From contig NZ_CP039457.1 in NCBI RefSeq assembly GCF_004843545.1, positions 1,144,501 through 1,208,500 of the forward strand: a DNA stretch of 64,000 nt. The letters are read 5' to 3'. Source of the DNA: Streptococcus pasteurianus. Lineage in GTDB: Bacteria; Bacillota; Bacilli; Lactobacillales; Streptococcaceae. The translations under genes were made by a program, and so were the position numbers. The notes under the pieces were generated by a model. The model was not told the DNA's origin. It saw nothing but the letters and a program-made list of their open reading frames with translations, and made no database searches. Below, piece after piece: positions 17,045-28,736 of this stretch (position 1 is its first letter; each line of letters begins with the position of its first letter).

Positions 17045-18373
17045 ATGTTAGACTTTTTTACTTCACTTGATGATATTGTCTGGGGAGCACCGCTTTTAAT
17101 CTTACTCGTTGGGACTGGTGTTTACTTAACTGTTCGTCTTGGGCTTCTCCAAATCATCAAACTACCTAAAGCTTTTAAATTAATCTTTACTGATGATAAA
17201 GGACAAGGAGATATCTCAAGCTTTGCTGCACTCGCTACCGCACTTGCAGCTACTATTGGAACAGGAAATATCGTTGGGGTAGCTACAGCGATTAAAGCTG
17301 GTGGACCTGGAGCTCTCTTTTGGATGTGGGTAGCTGCTTTCTTTGGAATGGCTACAAAATATTCTGAAGGGCTTCTTGCTATTAAATACCGCACTAAAGA
17401 TGATAATGGTGAAATTTCTGGTGGTCCAATGTATTACATCATCAATGGTATGGGTAAACGTTGGAAACCTTTAGCTGCTTTCTTTGCAGTTGCTGGAGTT
17501 TTGGTTGCTTACTTTGGTATTGGGACATTCTCACAAGTAAACTCAATTACATCATCACTTGAAAATTCTTTTGGTTTGGCACCACAAATCGTAAGTGTTG
17601 TCATTGCCGTTCTTGTTGCTATCATCATTTTTGGTGGTATTCAATCTATTTCTAAAGTAGCTGAAAAAGTCGTACCTTTCATGGCTATTATTTATATTAT
17701 TGCCACACTCGCTGTTATTTTTGGTCACGCTAATCAGATTATACCTGCATTCAGTGAAATTTTTTCTGGAGCTTTTACTGGTACAGCAGCTATTGGTGGG
17801 TTTACGGGTTCAGTTGTTAAAGAGGCAATTCAAAAAGGGATTGCTCGTGGTGTCTTCTCTAATGAATCTGGATTAGGATCAGCACCTATAGCCGCTGCTG
17901 CTGCTAAAACAGAAGAACCAGTTGAACAAGGGCTAATCTCAATGACAGGAACTTTTATTGATACAATCATCATTTGTACTTTAACTGGACTTTCTGTCAT
18001 TGTTACCGGAAAATGGACTGTCTCTGGTCTTGAAGGAGCTCCACTGACACAAGCTGCTTTTTCATCAGTTTTTGGTATATATGGAGCGCTTGCTCTTACT
18101 TTTTGTCTTGTTTTATTCGCCTTTACCACAATTCTTGGTTGGTCTTATTACGGCGAACGTTGTTTTGAATTCCTTTTCGGAACAAAACGCATCAAACTTT
18201 ACCGTAGCATCTTCGTTGTCATGGTTGCCCTCGGAGGCTTCCTCAAATTAGAATTGATTTGGGTTATCGCTGATATCGTTAATGGGCTTATGGCTTTACC
18301 AAACTTGATTGCCCTCCTGGCACTCTCACCTGTCATTATCCATGAAACAAAACGTTATTTTGCCAAGAAATAA
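17045..18373 (+). CDS. AGCS family sodium:alanine/glycine symporter
   Basis: A 442-residue membrane protein of the AGCS family. The signature GTGNIVGVATAI and the downstream GGPMYYI are present, with about ten to eleven hydrophobic helices. The chosen start MLDFFTSLDDIVWG matches the conserved family N-terminus; a start at 16934 would lie inside the terminator and one at 17024 is possible but less family-like. The upstream tandem glycine riboswitch points to glycine (or alanine) as substrate. Terminator pairing and riboswitch suggest that glycine level sets read-through. Symport with sodium is family knowledge. Confidence 0.92.
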   Translation: MLDFFTSLDDIVWGAPLLILLVGTGVYLTVRLGLLQIIKLPKAFKLIFTDDKGQGDISSFAALATALAATIGTGNIVGVATAIKAGGPGALFWMWVAAFFGMATKYSEGLLAIKYRTKDDNGEISGGPMYYIINGMGKRWKPLAAFFAVAGVLVAYFGIGTFSQVNSITSSLENSFGLAPQIVSVVIAVLVAIIIFGGIQSISKVAEKVVPFMAIIYIIATLAVIFGHANQIIPAFSEIFSGAFTGTAAIGGFTGSVVKEAIQKGIARGVFSNESGLGSAPIAAAAAKTEEPVEQGLISMTGTFIDTIIICTLTGLSVIVTGKWTVSGLEGAPLTQAAFSSVFGIYGALALTFCLVLFAFTTILGWSYYGERCFEFLFGTKRIKLYRSIFVVMVALGGFLKLELIWVIADIVNGLMALPNLIALLALSPVIIHETKRYFAKK

Positions 18374-18380
18374 AAATTAT

Positions 18381-18406
18381 CCTAAGCTACAGCAAGCTTA
18401 GGTTTT
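18381..18406 (+). terminator. Terminator after the AGCS symporter gene
   Basis: CCTAAGCT / AGCTTAGG hairpin followed by a TTTT stretch just downstream of the stop. Confidence 0.75.
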
Positions 18407-18441
18407 ATTATGATAAAATAAGATAGGATAAGGAGGCGTGT

Positions 18442-19002
18442 ATGGCTGGACATCAAGCAGCAAAACTCAAACTTCAACAAACTCTTATTTTGTTATTGGA
18501 TAATGAGACATTTGATCATATCACTGTTAGCAAAATTTGCCGGCAATCCGCTGTAAATCGTTCCACTTTCTATAGCTACTACAGCAATCAGTACGAACTA
18601 TTGGAAGATGCTTATGATTACTTGACTTCTCTTTTTATTGCTGAATTCGAAGAATATCAAGCTGATTTTAACATGACAGATGAGACGCGTTTTATAGACG
18701 ATGCCTATCTAATTCCCTATTTAACTTTTGTGAAGAATCATCAACGCATTTATAAAATTTATCTCGAACACGAACATGATTTTCATCATAAAGAACGCTC
18801 TGATCGGTTAGTTAACCACATTTTTAAACCGTCTTATTATGCGCATGGTGTTACAGATAAGGTCAAAATGACGTATATGGCTAGCTTCTTCTTAGCAGGT
18901 ATTACTCAAGTTATCCGAGGTTGGATTTCTAATGATTGTTCTGACGATATTTCATTTATTTCAGAAATTATTCAAACTTGTATTCCAAATGAAGACAAAT
19001 AA
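18442..19002 (+). CDS. TetR/AcrR family transcriptional regulator
   Basis: A 186-residue regulator preceded by AAGGAGG. The N-terminal helix-turn-helix carries ITVSKICRQSAVNRSTFYSYYSNQYELL, the classic TetR recognition region. The C-terminal ligand domain is of the short TetR_C type found in DhaS-like and related regulators in lactic acid bacteria. Its target is not clear: the nearest genes are the symporter upstream and a small membrane protein downstream in convergent orientation. Confidence 0.88.
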   Translation: MAGHQAAKLKLQQTLILLLDNETFDHITVSKICRQSAVNRSTFYSYYSNQYELLEDAYDYLTSLFIAEFEEYQADFNMTDETRFIDDAYLIPYLTFVKNHQRIYKIYLEHEHDFHHKERSDRLVNHIFKPSYYAHGVTDKVKMTYMASFFLAGITQVIRGWISNDCSDDISFISEIIQTCIPNEDK

Positions 19003-19032
19003 ATTAGCTGAGCACTTGTCTCAGCTAATTTA
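19000..19032. terminator. Bidirectional terminator
   Basis: AAATTAGCTGAG / CTCAGCTAATTT hairpin with T-rich tail on the plus strand and A/T-rich flank on the other, between convergent genes. Confidence 0.8.
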
Positions 19033-19037
19033 TTTTC

Positions 19038-19406
19038 TTAATTTTTCAAACCGACAACAACTGGAATAATACCGATAAGTAGTACCAGACCAACTAGACT
19101 TAAAACGAATCCTATAACAAAATTTCCTGAGCTAATCAAGGCAAAACCACCACCGAAAACAAGCGCAGCAACAACGGAATAGACTACTTTTCCAACTAGT
19201 TTTGGATTGACGTTTGGGGCTCCTTTGCCAGCCAAGCGACGTTGAATCACCCAAGAAATCACTTCGAGCAGGAGACCAACGATAGCAACTGGCAAGCCGA
19301 TATTTTGCAAGTGCCAATCAGGAAGTGTAAACATGCACATCCCAAGAGCCAAGACTAAAGTGCTAACTGTATAGGTAATAAGTGTGATAAAATCTGATTT
19401 TTTCAT
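19038..19406 (-). CDS. Small membrane protein of unknown function, four helices
   Basis: A 122-residue protein with four hydrophobic segments (about 8-27, 35-53, 71-89, 95-117), and a basic loop RRLAGKGAPNVNPK between the second and third. ATG 19406 is preceded by AAAGGA at good spacing. I do not recognise a characterised family. It could be co-transcribed with the small soluble protein gene upstream, 30 bases away. Confidence 0.7.
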   Translation of the reverse strand: MKKSDFITLITYTVSTLVLALGMCMFTLPDWHLQNIGLPVAIVGLLLEVISWVIQRRLAGKGAPNVNPKLVGKVVYSVVAALVFGGGFALISSGNFVIGFVLSLVGLVLLIGIIPVVVGLKN

Positions 19407-19435
19407 GTTTTGTCCTTTCTATTTACCAAAACGAT

Positions 19436-19705
19436 TTAATATTTATGAGATTTAGCTTTTTCGTTAATGTCTTTTGAACGTGTTTTTGATTTTTCAGCTG
19501 ATGCTGCTAAACGTTTTTTAGCCTCTTCGACACTTTCACCATCTTTTGTAAAGAATTTTTCAATGAATTTGCCTGAAACTTTATTGAATCCATTGACAGC
19601 GCCAGTTTCTGAGGCTTTGTAAGCACCGACAACTGTTTTTTCAATGATTTTATGAGTGGCAACAACTTTTTCGGCAATTTTTTCATTTTTTTCTGTGATT
19701 GACAT
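19436..19705 (-). CDS. Small charged helical protein of unknown function
   Basis: An 89-residue Lys/Glu-rich protein starting MSITEKNEKIAEKVV at ATG 19705, which has AAAGGAG eight bases upstream. The frame is open farther upstream but without a ribosome binding site. The sequence is predicted to be mostly helical, with VEEAKKRLAASAEK near the C-terminus. It resembles small stress-type proteins of streptococci in composition only; no function is assigned. The downstream gene encodes a small membrane protein. Confidence 0.65.
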   Translation of the reverse strand: MSITEKNEKIAEKVVATHKIIEKTVVGAYKASETGAVNGFNKVSGKFIEKFFTKDGESVEEAKKRLAASAEKSKTRSKDINEKAKSHKY

Positions 19706-19852
19706 ATCCAAGAACTCCTTTCCTTTGATAATCCTAGTATAGAAATTTTTAGCGCCTTTTAACACAACAACTTTTAAAGAAAGTGTCGGATATGAAAAAA
19801 ACACCCTACGGTGCTTTTCAGAAATAAGAGAGAATGTTTAACTGCAGGATAG

Positions 19853-20332
19853 CTATTTATTGAGATGATTTTTTACTTTATTGCTCCAATTAATAGCACC
19901 ATTCTCATAGGCTTCTTCTTGGAGTAAATCAGCAATTGTCAATGTATCCAACTCGTGATAGAATGCAAAAAGTCCTTTTTCCAATGTTTGTTGAACCTTA
20001 TTTTCAACTTGTTTAACGTGACTTGTATCATCATAGATGTGATGAGCCATATGTTTGAATTCGATAACATTAGCTTGTAAATCAAGAGCAAAAAAGACGT
20101 CTTTAAGTGTGATAGTTGTCACAGATTGGGCTAACTGATACCCACCAACTTTACTAGCATTTGATTGAATGAGACCTGCTCTTGTTAATTTAACAAGGAT
20201 TTTTTTCAAATAAGAATCCGACACTTCTAAAATATCACTAAGAACACGACTTTTAACTGGTGTATGATTTTCTTGTAAAGCTAACATCGTTAGCACATAA
20301 ACTGCTTGCTCAAAGCTTTTATTTAATTTCAT
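19853..20332 (-). CDS. Rrf2 family transcriptional regulator (YwnA-like)
   Basis: A 159-residue regulator. The N-terminal winged helix contains FEQAVYVLTMLALQ, VSDSYLKKILVKLTRAGLIQS and GGYQLA, the Rrf2 pattern. No conserved cysteine cluster for an iron-sulfur centre is visible, so it belongs with the YwnA/CymR-type non-cluster members. Its ATG overlaps the stop of the upstream reductase gene by one base (TAATG). In Bacillus ywnA and ywnB are also paired, which supports autoregulation of this two-gene unit; the inducing signal is unknown. Confidence 0.85.
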   Translation of the reverse strand: MKLNKSFEQAVYVLTMLALQENHTPVKSRVLSDILEVSDSYLKKILVKLTRAGLIQSNASKVGGYQLAQSVTTITLKDVFFALDLQANVIEFKHMAHHIYDDTSHVKQVENKVQQTLEKGLFAFYHELDTLTIADLLQEEAYENGAINWSNKVKNHLNK

Positions 20333-20907
20333 TATGACCTCTTGATTAGTTGTGTTATTAACTCATTAGCGACATCGTCAACATGGACAGGTTTTAGCAT
20401 CTTTACTAAAACACCCACCACTTTCAAAATAGGAACCATTTTGGCTAAAGTATCAGCTCGTCCATTCCCATAGACAATCGTTGGCTCAACCACTTCTAAT
20501 GGAATATCTGATTTTTCCAAAGATTCGATAATCAGCTTCTTCCCATTTACAAACGATTTCGGACCGAGAACACCACCAATAAACCCCATTGCTTTCACAC
20601 GATGTTTTTCAGCAACCCTAAGCATAACTTGAGCAGGTAAATTATTAACTTTTTTAAATAGGTCAACATCTTTTTCTGGTCGTCCAATAAAATCGATAAT
20701 ATAATCAATTTTTTCTGGCAATACTGCTTCAACTGCTCCCACAGATGTGACGTCAACAGCTATATTTTTAATACGCGAATCCTTCAATTCATTTTTTCCA
20801 GAACGCGATAAAACGTAAAATTCAGCACTTAAGTCTTTTTTTAGCCAATTTTTAGTGACATTCCGACCGATATAACCATTTCCACCTAATAATACAATTG
20901 TTGTCAT
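20332..20907 (-). CDS. NAD(P)-binding oxidoreductase/epimerase-like protein (YwnB-like)
   Basis: A 191-residue short Rossmann protein. The dinucleotide motif is VLLGGNGYIGRNV at the N-terminus, followed by YIIDFIGRPEKD and a VEPTIVYGNGRAD segment as in atypical NAD-dependent epimerase/dehydratases. ATG 20907 has GGAG six bases upstream and is preferred to an ATG four codons earlier. It is coupled to the Rrf2 gene. The catalytic substrate is unknown; stress or redox response is an inference from the regulator family. Confidence 0.82.
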   Translation of the reverse strand: MTTIVLLGGNGYIGRNVTKNWLKKDLSAEFYVLSRSGKNELKDSRIKNIAVDVTSVGAVEAVLPEKIDYIIDFIGRPEKDVDLFKKVNNLPAQVMLRVAEKHRVKAMGFIGGVLGPKSFVNGKKLIIESLEKSDIPLEVVEPTIVYGNGRADTLAKMVPILKVVGVLVKMLKPVHVDDVANELITQLIKRS

Positions 20908-21037
20908 CACATGCTCCATTCTTTGGATGTTTTTTATCTACGGTTTATATTTTATATCTTGAGACTTTTTTTGTCAAAAGATAAGTTCAAAAAATTCTTA
21001 AGATTAATTATCTCAAGAATTTTGGTATTAAAATACT

Positions 21038-21859
21038 TTAATTTTCCTTTAAATACGCTTCGATAACTTGGAAAACGCCTGATTTGGTATTAGCTGGTGC
21101 AATAAATCTGGCTGTTTCTTTCACGCGCTCTGTCGCATTTTCCATAGCATAAGAATGATAAGCCAAAGACAACATGGCTAGGTCGTTATCTCCATCGCCA
21201 AATGCCATAAGTTCATCTGGGCTAATGTCAAAAAGTGTCATGATTTGCTTTAATCCCCAAGCTTTATCAATATTTGGTAGGACAACATCAAGCGCTCCAA
21301 AACCGCTTGCCATTAGCACCAAGTCAGGAAATTCACGCCTAAAATCGTTGGTTACCTTTTCTTCTGCTGACATTGGAACCTTCATGGTTATCTTATTAAT
21401 GGCTTCTTGTGGCATTTCAGACATATTATCAAGTAAAATCACATTCGGAAAGCTGTTATTATAGTAATCCAAACTGGCTTTATCTGCTAAGTTATCGCAT
21501 GAAAAAGCCCCTTTGGTCATATAAGAATGCTCTGGCGATGAAACAACAACATGATAGTCATCAAAATGATGTTCATAGTAAGCAAACAAATGCTCCAACT
21601 GCTTCTCACTCAGATTTTTTAAAATCTTGGTCTCATTTTTCACAATAACGTGACTGCCATTGCCGACAACGTAAGCCAATCTATCTGATTGCTCACCAAA
21701 AATATGACGCATCCGCGAAATCTGATTACCAGTTGCCACGACAAATAAAATCTCACGTTTTTCTAATTCTTCAAGTATTTTTTCAAATCGCTCAATGTCA
21801 TATCGCCCATTTTCATCTAAAAAAGTTCCATCCATATCAACTGCGATCATTTTTATCAT
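21038..21859 (-). CDS. Cof-type HAD phosphatase
   Basis: A 273-residue HAD hydrolase of the Cof (IIB cap) subfamily. Motif I is AVDMDGTFL, motif II ATGNQ, motif III includes the conserved Lys near NKITMK, and motif IV is GDGDNDLAML. ATG 21859 is preceded by GAGGAG; an ATG seven codons upstream lacks a site. Cof-type enzymes dephosphorylate sugar phosphates or flavin-related compounds with broad specificity. Two closely related paralogues are found at 24.4-26.1 kb next to GH1 genes, suggesting sugar-phosphate turnover, but the substrate is unknown. Confidence 0.9.
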   Translation of the reverse strand: MIKMIAVDMDGTFLDENGRYDIERFEKILEELEKREILFVVATGNQISRMRHIFGEQSDRLAYVVGNGSHVIVKNETKILKNLSEKQLEHLFAYYEHHFDDYHVVVSSPEHSYMTKGAFSCDNLADKASLDYYNNSFPNVILLDNMSEMPQEAINKITMKVPMSAEEKVTNDFRREFPDLVLMASGFGALDVVLPNIDKAWGLKQIMTLFDISPDELMAFGDGDNDLAMLSLAYHSYAMENATERVKETARFIAPANTKSGVFQVIEAYLKEN

Positions 21860-22121
21860 AAGTCTATTACTCCTCACCATTCACTAAAACATTAACTCAT
21901 TATATCATGAATTACAAAAAAGAGAAAACGCTTCAAACACTACTGAATTCACTCTAAAGTCAATCAATGAAAGGGCAACATCTGCACAAAATTTATAAAG
22001 CGCTTTTCTATTACTTAACCAAATTCAACTATATAAAATTTGTCTATAATTTCATTAGTTTACTATCACTTTATAGTAATAAAAGAAACATTACAACAAT
22101 TCTTTTATTTCTTTCAACTTT

Positions 22122-22150
22122 AAAAAAACTTCCGCCAAAAGACGGAAGTT
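22122..22150 (-). terminator. Terminator after the first GH1 gene
   Basis: Minus-strand ACTTCCGTC / GGCGGAAGT hairpin followed by TTTTTTTA, just downstream of the GH1 stop. Confidence 0.85.
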
Positions 22151-22176
22151 CCAGGAGTTCACATATTTTATACCGA

Positions 22177-23703
<1,527 letters not shown>

Positions 23704-23731
23704 TTAAGTATAATAATATTATATTGTTATT

Positions 23732-23746
23732 TGAAAGCGTAATCTT
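23732..23746. promoter_or_regulatory. Candidate cre (CcpA) site upstream of the first GH1 gene
   Basis: TGAAAGCGTAATCT matches the core of the catabolite-responsive element (TGnnAnCGnTnnCA) apart from the last positions. It lies in the short upstream region of the GH1 gene, near AT-rich -10-like sequences. Confidence 0.45.
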
Positions 23747-23773
23747 GCATTATCATCTTATAAATTAATACTA

Positions 23774-24430
23774 TCACATTAAGAATAGATTAATGATATC
23801 TGCAACTACTTGATAACCCGCTACTGTCAAATGAAGTCCATCAAGTGTCAAATCACGTTTTAATTGACCAGACTCATCACAAAGCAAATCATGAACATCA
23901 AGCCAATATACCTTATCATTGGTCAATTCACTAAGATAAGCATTCAATTGTGAAATGCTATGATTGGTACGAAGACTTGGAGTACGTATAAATTCGGGAG
24001 ATTCATTTATTGGAAAGACAGACATTAAAACAATATCTGTTTCTGGTAATTGATTATGAATCTCCAAAATGATTGTTTGAATGGTTTGATAAACCTCTTC
24101 CGGTCTACGAGTTTTTAAATCATTAGCGCCAATCAAAAGAAACACTCTATTGGGGTTCAAATCAATCACTTGACTATCAAGGTGCTTCAAAAGCTGTTGA
24201 CTAGTGATACCATGAATCCCACGATTATATAATCGCACAGTTGACGTTAGTAATTCATGAACCGGAAAGAATTCCGTAATGGAATCACCGACAAATAGAA
24301 TATTAGGATGTGAAACACTTTTATTAAGGGCTGCATATTTTTCCCGTAATTTATTCTGTTGATCCACTAAAATAAACTGACGGTACTCCTGCACATCAGC
24401 TTTATGATAAAGTTTTTGAAATTCTATCAT
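23774..24430 (-). CDS. SGNH/GDSL-type esterase (PAF-acetylhydrolase-like)
   Basis: A 218-residue cytoplasmic hydrolase. Block I is ILFVGDSITEFF with the nucleophile Ser, block III is LLIGANDL with the oxyanion Asn, and block V is LTLDGLHLTVAGY with the catalytic Asp-His pair. No signal peptide is seen. Its ATG overlaps the stop of the upstream HAD gene by 4 bases, so it is the last gene of a three-gene unit (HAD, HAD, SGNH). It may remove acetyl or acyl groups from sugars before glycosidic cleavage; that is inference from the GH1 genes around it. Confidence 0.88.
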   Translation of the reverse strand: MIEFQKLYHKADVQEYRQFILVDQQNKLREKYAALNKSVSHPNILFVGDSITEFFPVHELLTSTVRLYNRGIHGITSQQLLKHLDSQVIDLNPNRVFLLIGANDLKTRRPEEVYQTIQTIILEIHNQLPETDIVLMSVFPINESPEFIRTPSLRTNHSISQLNAYLSELTNDKVYWLDVHDLLCDESGQLKRDLTLDGLHLTVAGYQVVADIINLFLM

Positions 24431-25254
24431 CCAATTTCTCCCGTAATGATTTTTTCAATAGCTGTTAGTACACCATTTTCAGCATTTGACGGGATAATAT
24501 AATGCGCTGCATTTTTGACTTCCTGAGAAGCATTTGCTACAGCAAAGGAATATTTTACTAACGTTAGCATTTCAATATCATTTCCACCATCACCAAAAAC
24601 TGCAATTTCTTCAGACTTAATACCATATTTGGTCATCAATACTTGCAACCCCCAAGCTTTATGAATTCCTGTCTGAATAATATCTACAGCACCGAAACCA
24701 CTTGAAACAGCTCGTAAGTTACCATGAAATTCTTGATTAAAACGAAGTGTAACCTCATCAATTTCATCTAAGTCAATCATCATGGTAATTTTAACGATTT
24801 GGTCTTTCGGGCGCTTTGCAAAATCTTCTAGAAAAACGAGGGTCGAAAAAAATTGATGTAATTCATCTTGAGAAATTGAATAAGTATCTGATTCAAAAAT
24901 CGTTCCTTCTAAAACATAAGATGCCTTGATACCTGATAAAATAACACGATAGGTTCTTAGCTTATCTGCAAAAAAATCAATAACAGCATCTACAAGATGT
25001 TCTGATAGAGCTTTTTGTTCTAAAACCCTTCCTTTATCAATGACTAGCGCTCCATTTTCAGCAACATAATCTATATTGCCAGATATATCTGAAAATATGG
25101 TCGTTAATCTTTCCAAGCGATTACCACTTGCCACGACAAAAAGAATATTTTTTTCAGTTAGTTGATCTAATAGTTGTTGAAATCTTTCTTTATCGTACCT
25201 ACCTTGAGGATTTAAAAATGTTCCATCCATATCACTTGCAATCAACTTTATCAT
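24427..25254 (-). CDS. Cof-type HAD phosphatase (second paralogue)
   Basis: A 275-residue HAD hydrolase with motif I ASDMDGTFLNP, motif II ASGNR, a conserved Lys in QIVKITM, and motif IV GDGGNDIEML. It overlaps both neighbours by 4 bases, so it is translationally coupled in the middle of the operon. The sequence is clearly related to the genes at 21.0 and 25.3 kb. Likely acts on a sugar phosphate released by the GH1 enzymes; substrate is not known. Confidence 0.9.
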   Translation of the reverse strand: MIKLIASDMDGTFLNPQGRYDKERFQQLLDQLTEKNILFVVASGNRLERLTTIFSDISGNIDYVAENGALVIDKGRVLEQKALSEHLVDAVIDFFADKLRTYRVILSGIKASYVLEGTIFESDTYSISQDELHQFFSTLVFLEDFAKRPKDQIVKITMMIDLDEIDEVTLRFNQEFHGNLRAVSSGFGAVDIIQTGIHKAWGLQVLMTKYGIKSEEIAVFGDGGNDIEMLTLVKYSFAVANASQEVKNAAHYIIPSNAENGVLTAIEKIITGEIG

Positions 25255-26069
25255 AACTTGTTACCTTTTAAAAAATAATTTGATAAAATTTGTAGTACAC
25301 CATTTTCTTGATTTGATGGCGCCTCATAACAAGCAATAGATTTAATTTCCTGCGGAGCATTTGCCATTGCAAAGGAATACTTTGCTAATTTTAACATTTC
25401 AATATCATTGCCTCCATCACCAAATACCATGAGATTTTCTGGTCCATATCCCCAATGATTCAATAGAAAATCAAGCCCCGTTCCCTTGTGAACATGTGAA
25501 GGGATTACATCAATACAGCCAAATCCGCTAGAAGTTGCAGCTAACTGATAATCAGCAAAAATTGTATTAATTTCTGTTTGAATTTTAGCAGTTAAGTCAT
25601 CACGAACTAATAAAGTTACCTTAAAATAACGATCATCTGGAATAGGATGAAGATTATCAACATATTTTAAAACAGGAAGATAATAGCTTAACAACTCTTT
25701 TATTTTTTCAGGTGTAGATTTAGGGAGGTATGATAATTCTTTTCCAACTAAGTTAATTACTGTATCAGGGTAGTACTTTTCAATATAGTTTACTAGGGCT
25801 GAAACGGCTTCTACAGTCTCAAACTCCTCTTGCAACGTTCTACCATTTTCAATAATATGACCGCCATTTTCAGCAACAAAACTCATCTGATCTTTGTGCT
25901 TAGGAAACTGTTGAATAATTTGACGATATTGATTGCCACTTGCCGCGACAAATTTAATATCATCAGTCATAAATTTATCGAATAAATGTTCAAAAAGTAC
26001 TTTATCGTAGGTTTTAGCATCCGTTAAAAACGTTCCATCCATATCTGTTGCGATTACTTTTATTGTCAT
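25251..26069 (-). CDS. Cof-type HAD phosphatase (third paralogue)
   Basis: A 272-residue HAD hydrolase with motif I ATDMDGTFLTD, motif II ASGNQ, and motif IV GDGGNDIEML. ATG 26069 has AAGGAG seven bases upstream; an earlier ATG lacks one. First gene of the HAD-HAD-SGNH unit. About 250 bp without a gene separate it from the next GH1 gene, so it could have its own promoter or be the distal part of the GH1 operon. Duplication of a Cof gene in tandem is notable and suggests distinct substrates. Confidence 0.9.
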   Translation of the reverse strand: MTIKVIATDMDGTFLTDAKTYDKVLFEHLFDKFMTDDIKFVAASGNQYRQIIQQFPKHKDQMSFVAENGGHIIENGRTLQEEFETVEAVSALVNYIEKYYPDTVINLVGKELSYLPKSTPEKIKELLSYYLPVLKYVDNLHPIPDDRYFKVTLLVRDDLTAKIQTEINTIFADYQLAATSSGFGCIDVIPSHVHKGTGLDFLLNHWGYGPENLMVFGDGGNDIEMLKLAKYSFAMANAPQEIKSIACYEAPSNQENGVLQILSNYFLKGNKL

Positions 26070-26323
26070 AATACTCTCCTTCCACATTCATTATATGCTA
26101 TCTCCTTGAAAATATCCTTGTTTATTATCAGAAAAACTAATACTATGATATGAAAAAATGATAATTCATAAAAAAATTATCATTTTTTATAATATATTCT
26201 AAAACACTACTTGATTGGCATGAGAGGTATTAATTTTAAAATAAGATAGTCTGCCATTGATTCATCTGTATTTGCTAATCTCCATATGACAATAGTCAAC
26301 TTTTCTCCTTATGGCTTAACTTT

Positions 26324-27802
<1,479 letters not shown>

Positions 27803-27849
27803 CTAATGATTTACAGAATAATAAATATATGCAAGAAAATTATTTTTTA

Positions 27850-28191
27850 TCAAAAAATAATATTTAGCACAAGCCCCGCTAAAGAGCCTCCTACAAATGC
27901 AGCTATAACATTAACCCACGACTGATAGATTTTTCCACCTGATAATAATCCGTGAATATAAACACCAATACCAGTTGCTAGCCCCATGTCAATAAAAACA
28001 TCTCCAGATTGTGTAATAAAAGAATAATCCATACCATGGTTAAGTAACCAAATTGGTCCGATAATAATAAATGCAGCTAGAAATCCTCCAAAGGCTTTCC
28101 ACTTTAGAACTAATCTTCCCCAAATGGATAAAATCACAAAAGGTAAAATAAAGCCTCCAAGCATTGTCAACAACATTTGACTAATTGTCAT
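27850..28191 (-). CDS. Small membrane protein, member of a transporter-like pair (Lin0368-like)
   Basis: A 113-residue protein with four hydrophobic helices and a conserved-looking DMGLATGIGVYIHG segment. The neighbouring gene contains the matching GVDMGLGISTAVFIRD segment, so the two are paralogous halves. From memory the pair resembles proteins annotated as Lin0368-family putative glycerol transporter subunits in Listeria and other Firmicutes. The start overlaps the upstream gene end by 11 bases. Role in uptake of a glycoside is inferred from the downstream GH1 and the divergent RpiR regulator. Confidence 0.6.
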   Translation of the reverse strand: MTISQMLLTMLGGFILPFVILSIWGRLVLKWKAFGGFLAAFIIIGPIWLLNHGMDYSFITQSGDVFIDMGLATGIGVYIHGLLSGGKIYQSWVNVIAAFVGGSLAGLVLNIIF

Positions 28192-28579
28192 TTTTTCTTC
28201 TCCTTAACTCCTGTAAATAATGAACACTAAATCCTGCTAAAATTGCCCCAATTGTTACAAGAAACATTGTCATAAAACTTTTTGCAACGCCATTCCAGCC
28301 ACAATCAATAGCATCGCGAATAAATACTGCTGTAGAAATACCAAGTCCCATATCAACTCCAATATCTCCACAATTGAGCTTGACCATTCCCTTATAGTGA
28401 ACGATATACCACAAAGGAAAAATAGCAATAATAGCTGCTATAAAACCTGCTAAATAACCAAAAGGGCTGGCAAAATACGACCAAATAGTAGGGACCAGAA
28501 CACCTGCTAAAAAATATCCTAAAGTCGCTACCAAATATCGATGATACTTTTGAATAATTTTTTTAGTATTATATTTCAA
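28181..28579 (-). CDS. Small membrane protein, second member of the pair
   Basis: A 132-residue protein with four hydrophobic helices after a basic N-terminus (KYNTKKIIQKYHRY) and a basic tail LQELRRRKNDN. It shares the DMGLG(I/A) motif with the protein downstream and would assemble with it. It is the first gene of the presumed operon leading to the GH1 gene. The divergent RpiR gene starts about 160 bp away, so the shared intergenic region, which contains several TATAAT-like boxes, probably holds the operator. Confidence 0.6.
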   Translation of the reverse strand: MKYNTKKIIQKYHRYLVATLGYFLAGVLVPTIWSYFASPFGYLAGFIAAIIAIFPLWYIVHYKGMVKLNCGDIGVDMGLGISTAVFIRDAIDCGWNGVAKSFMTMFLVTIGAILAGFSVHYLQELRRRKNDN

Positions 28580-28736
28580 GTAATTACACCCCCTTCTAAC
28601 GTTTTTAGTTTAACATTTGCTATAATAAAATAGTGAGAATAATGACATTTTAGAACAGTGTTTTATTTTTTGAGTTTATTAACTATGATTTTTTAAAACA
28701 ACGTTTCAACCTGTATCAATTTTTAAAAGGAGACTT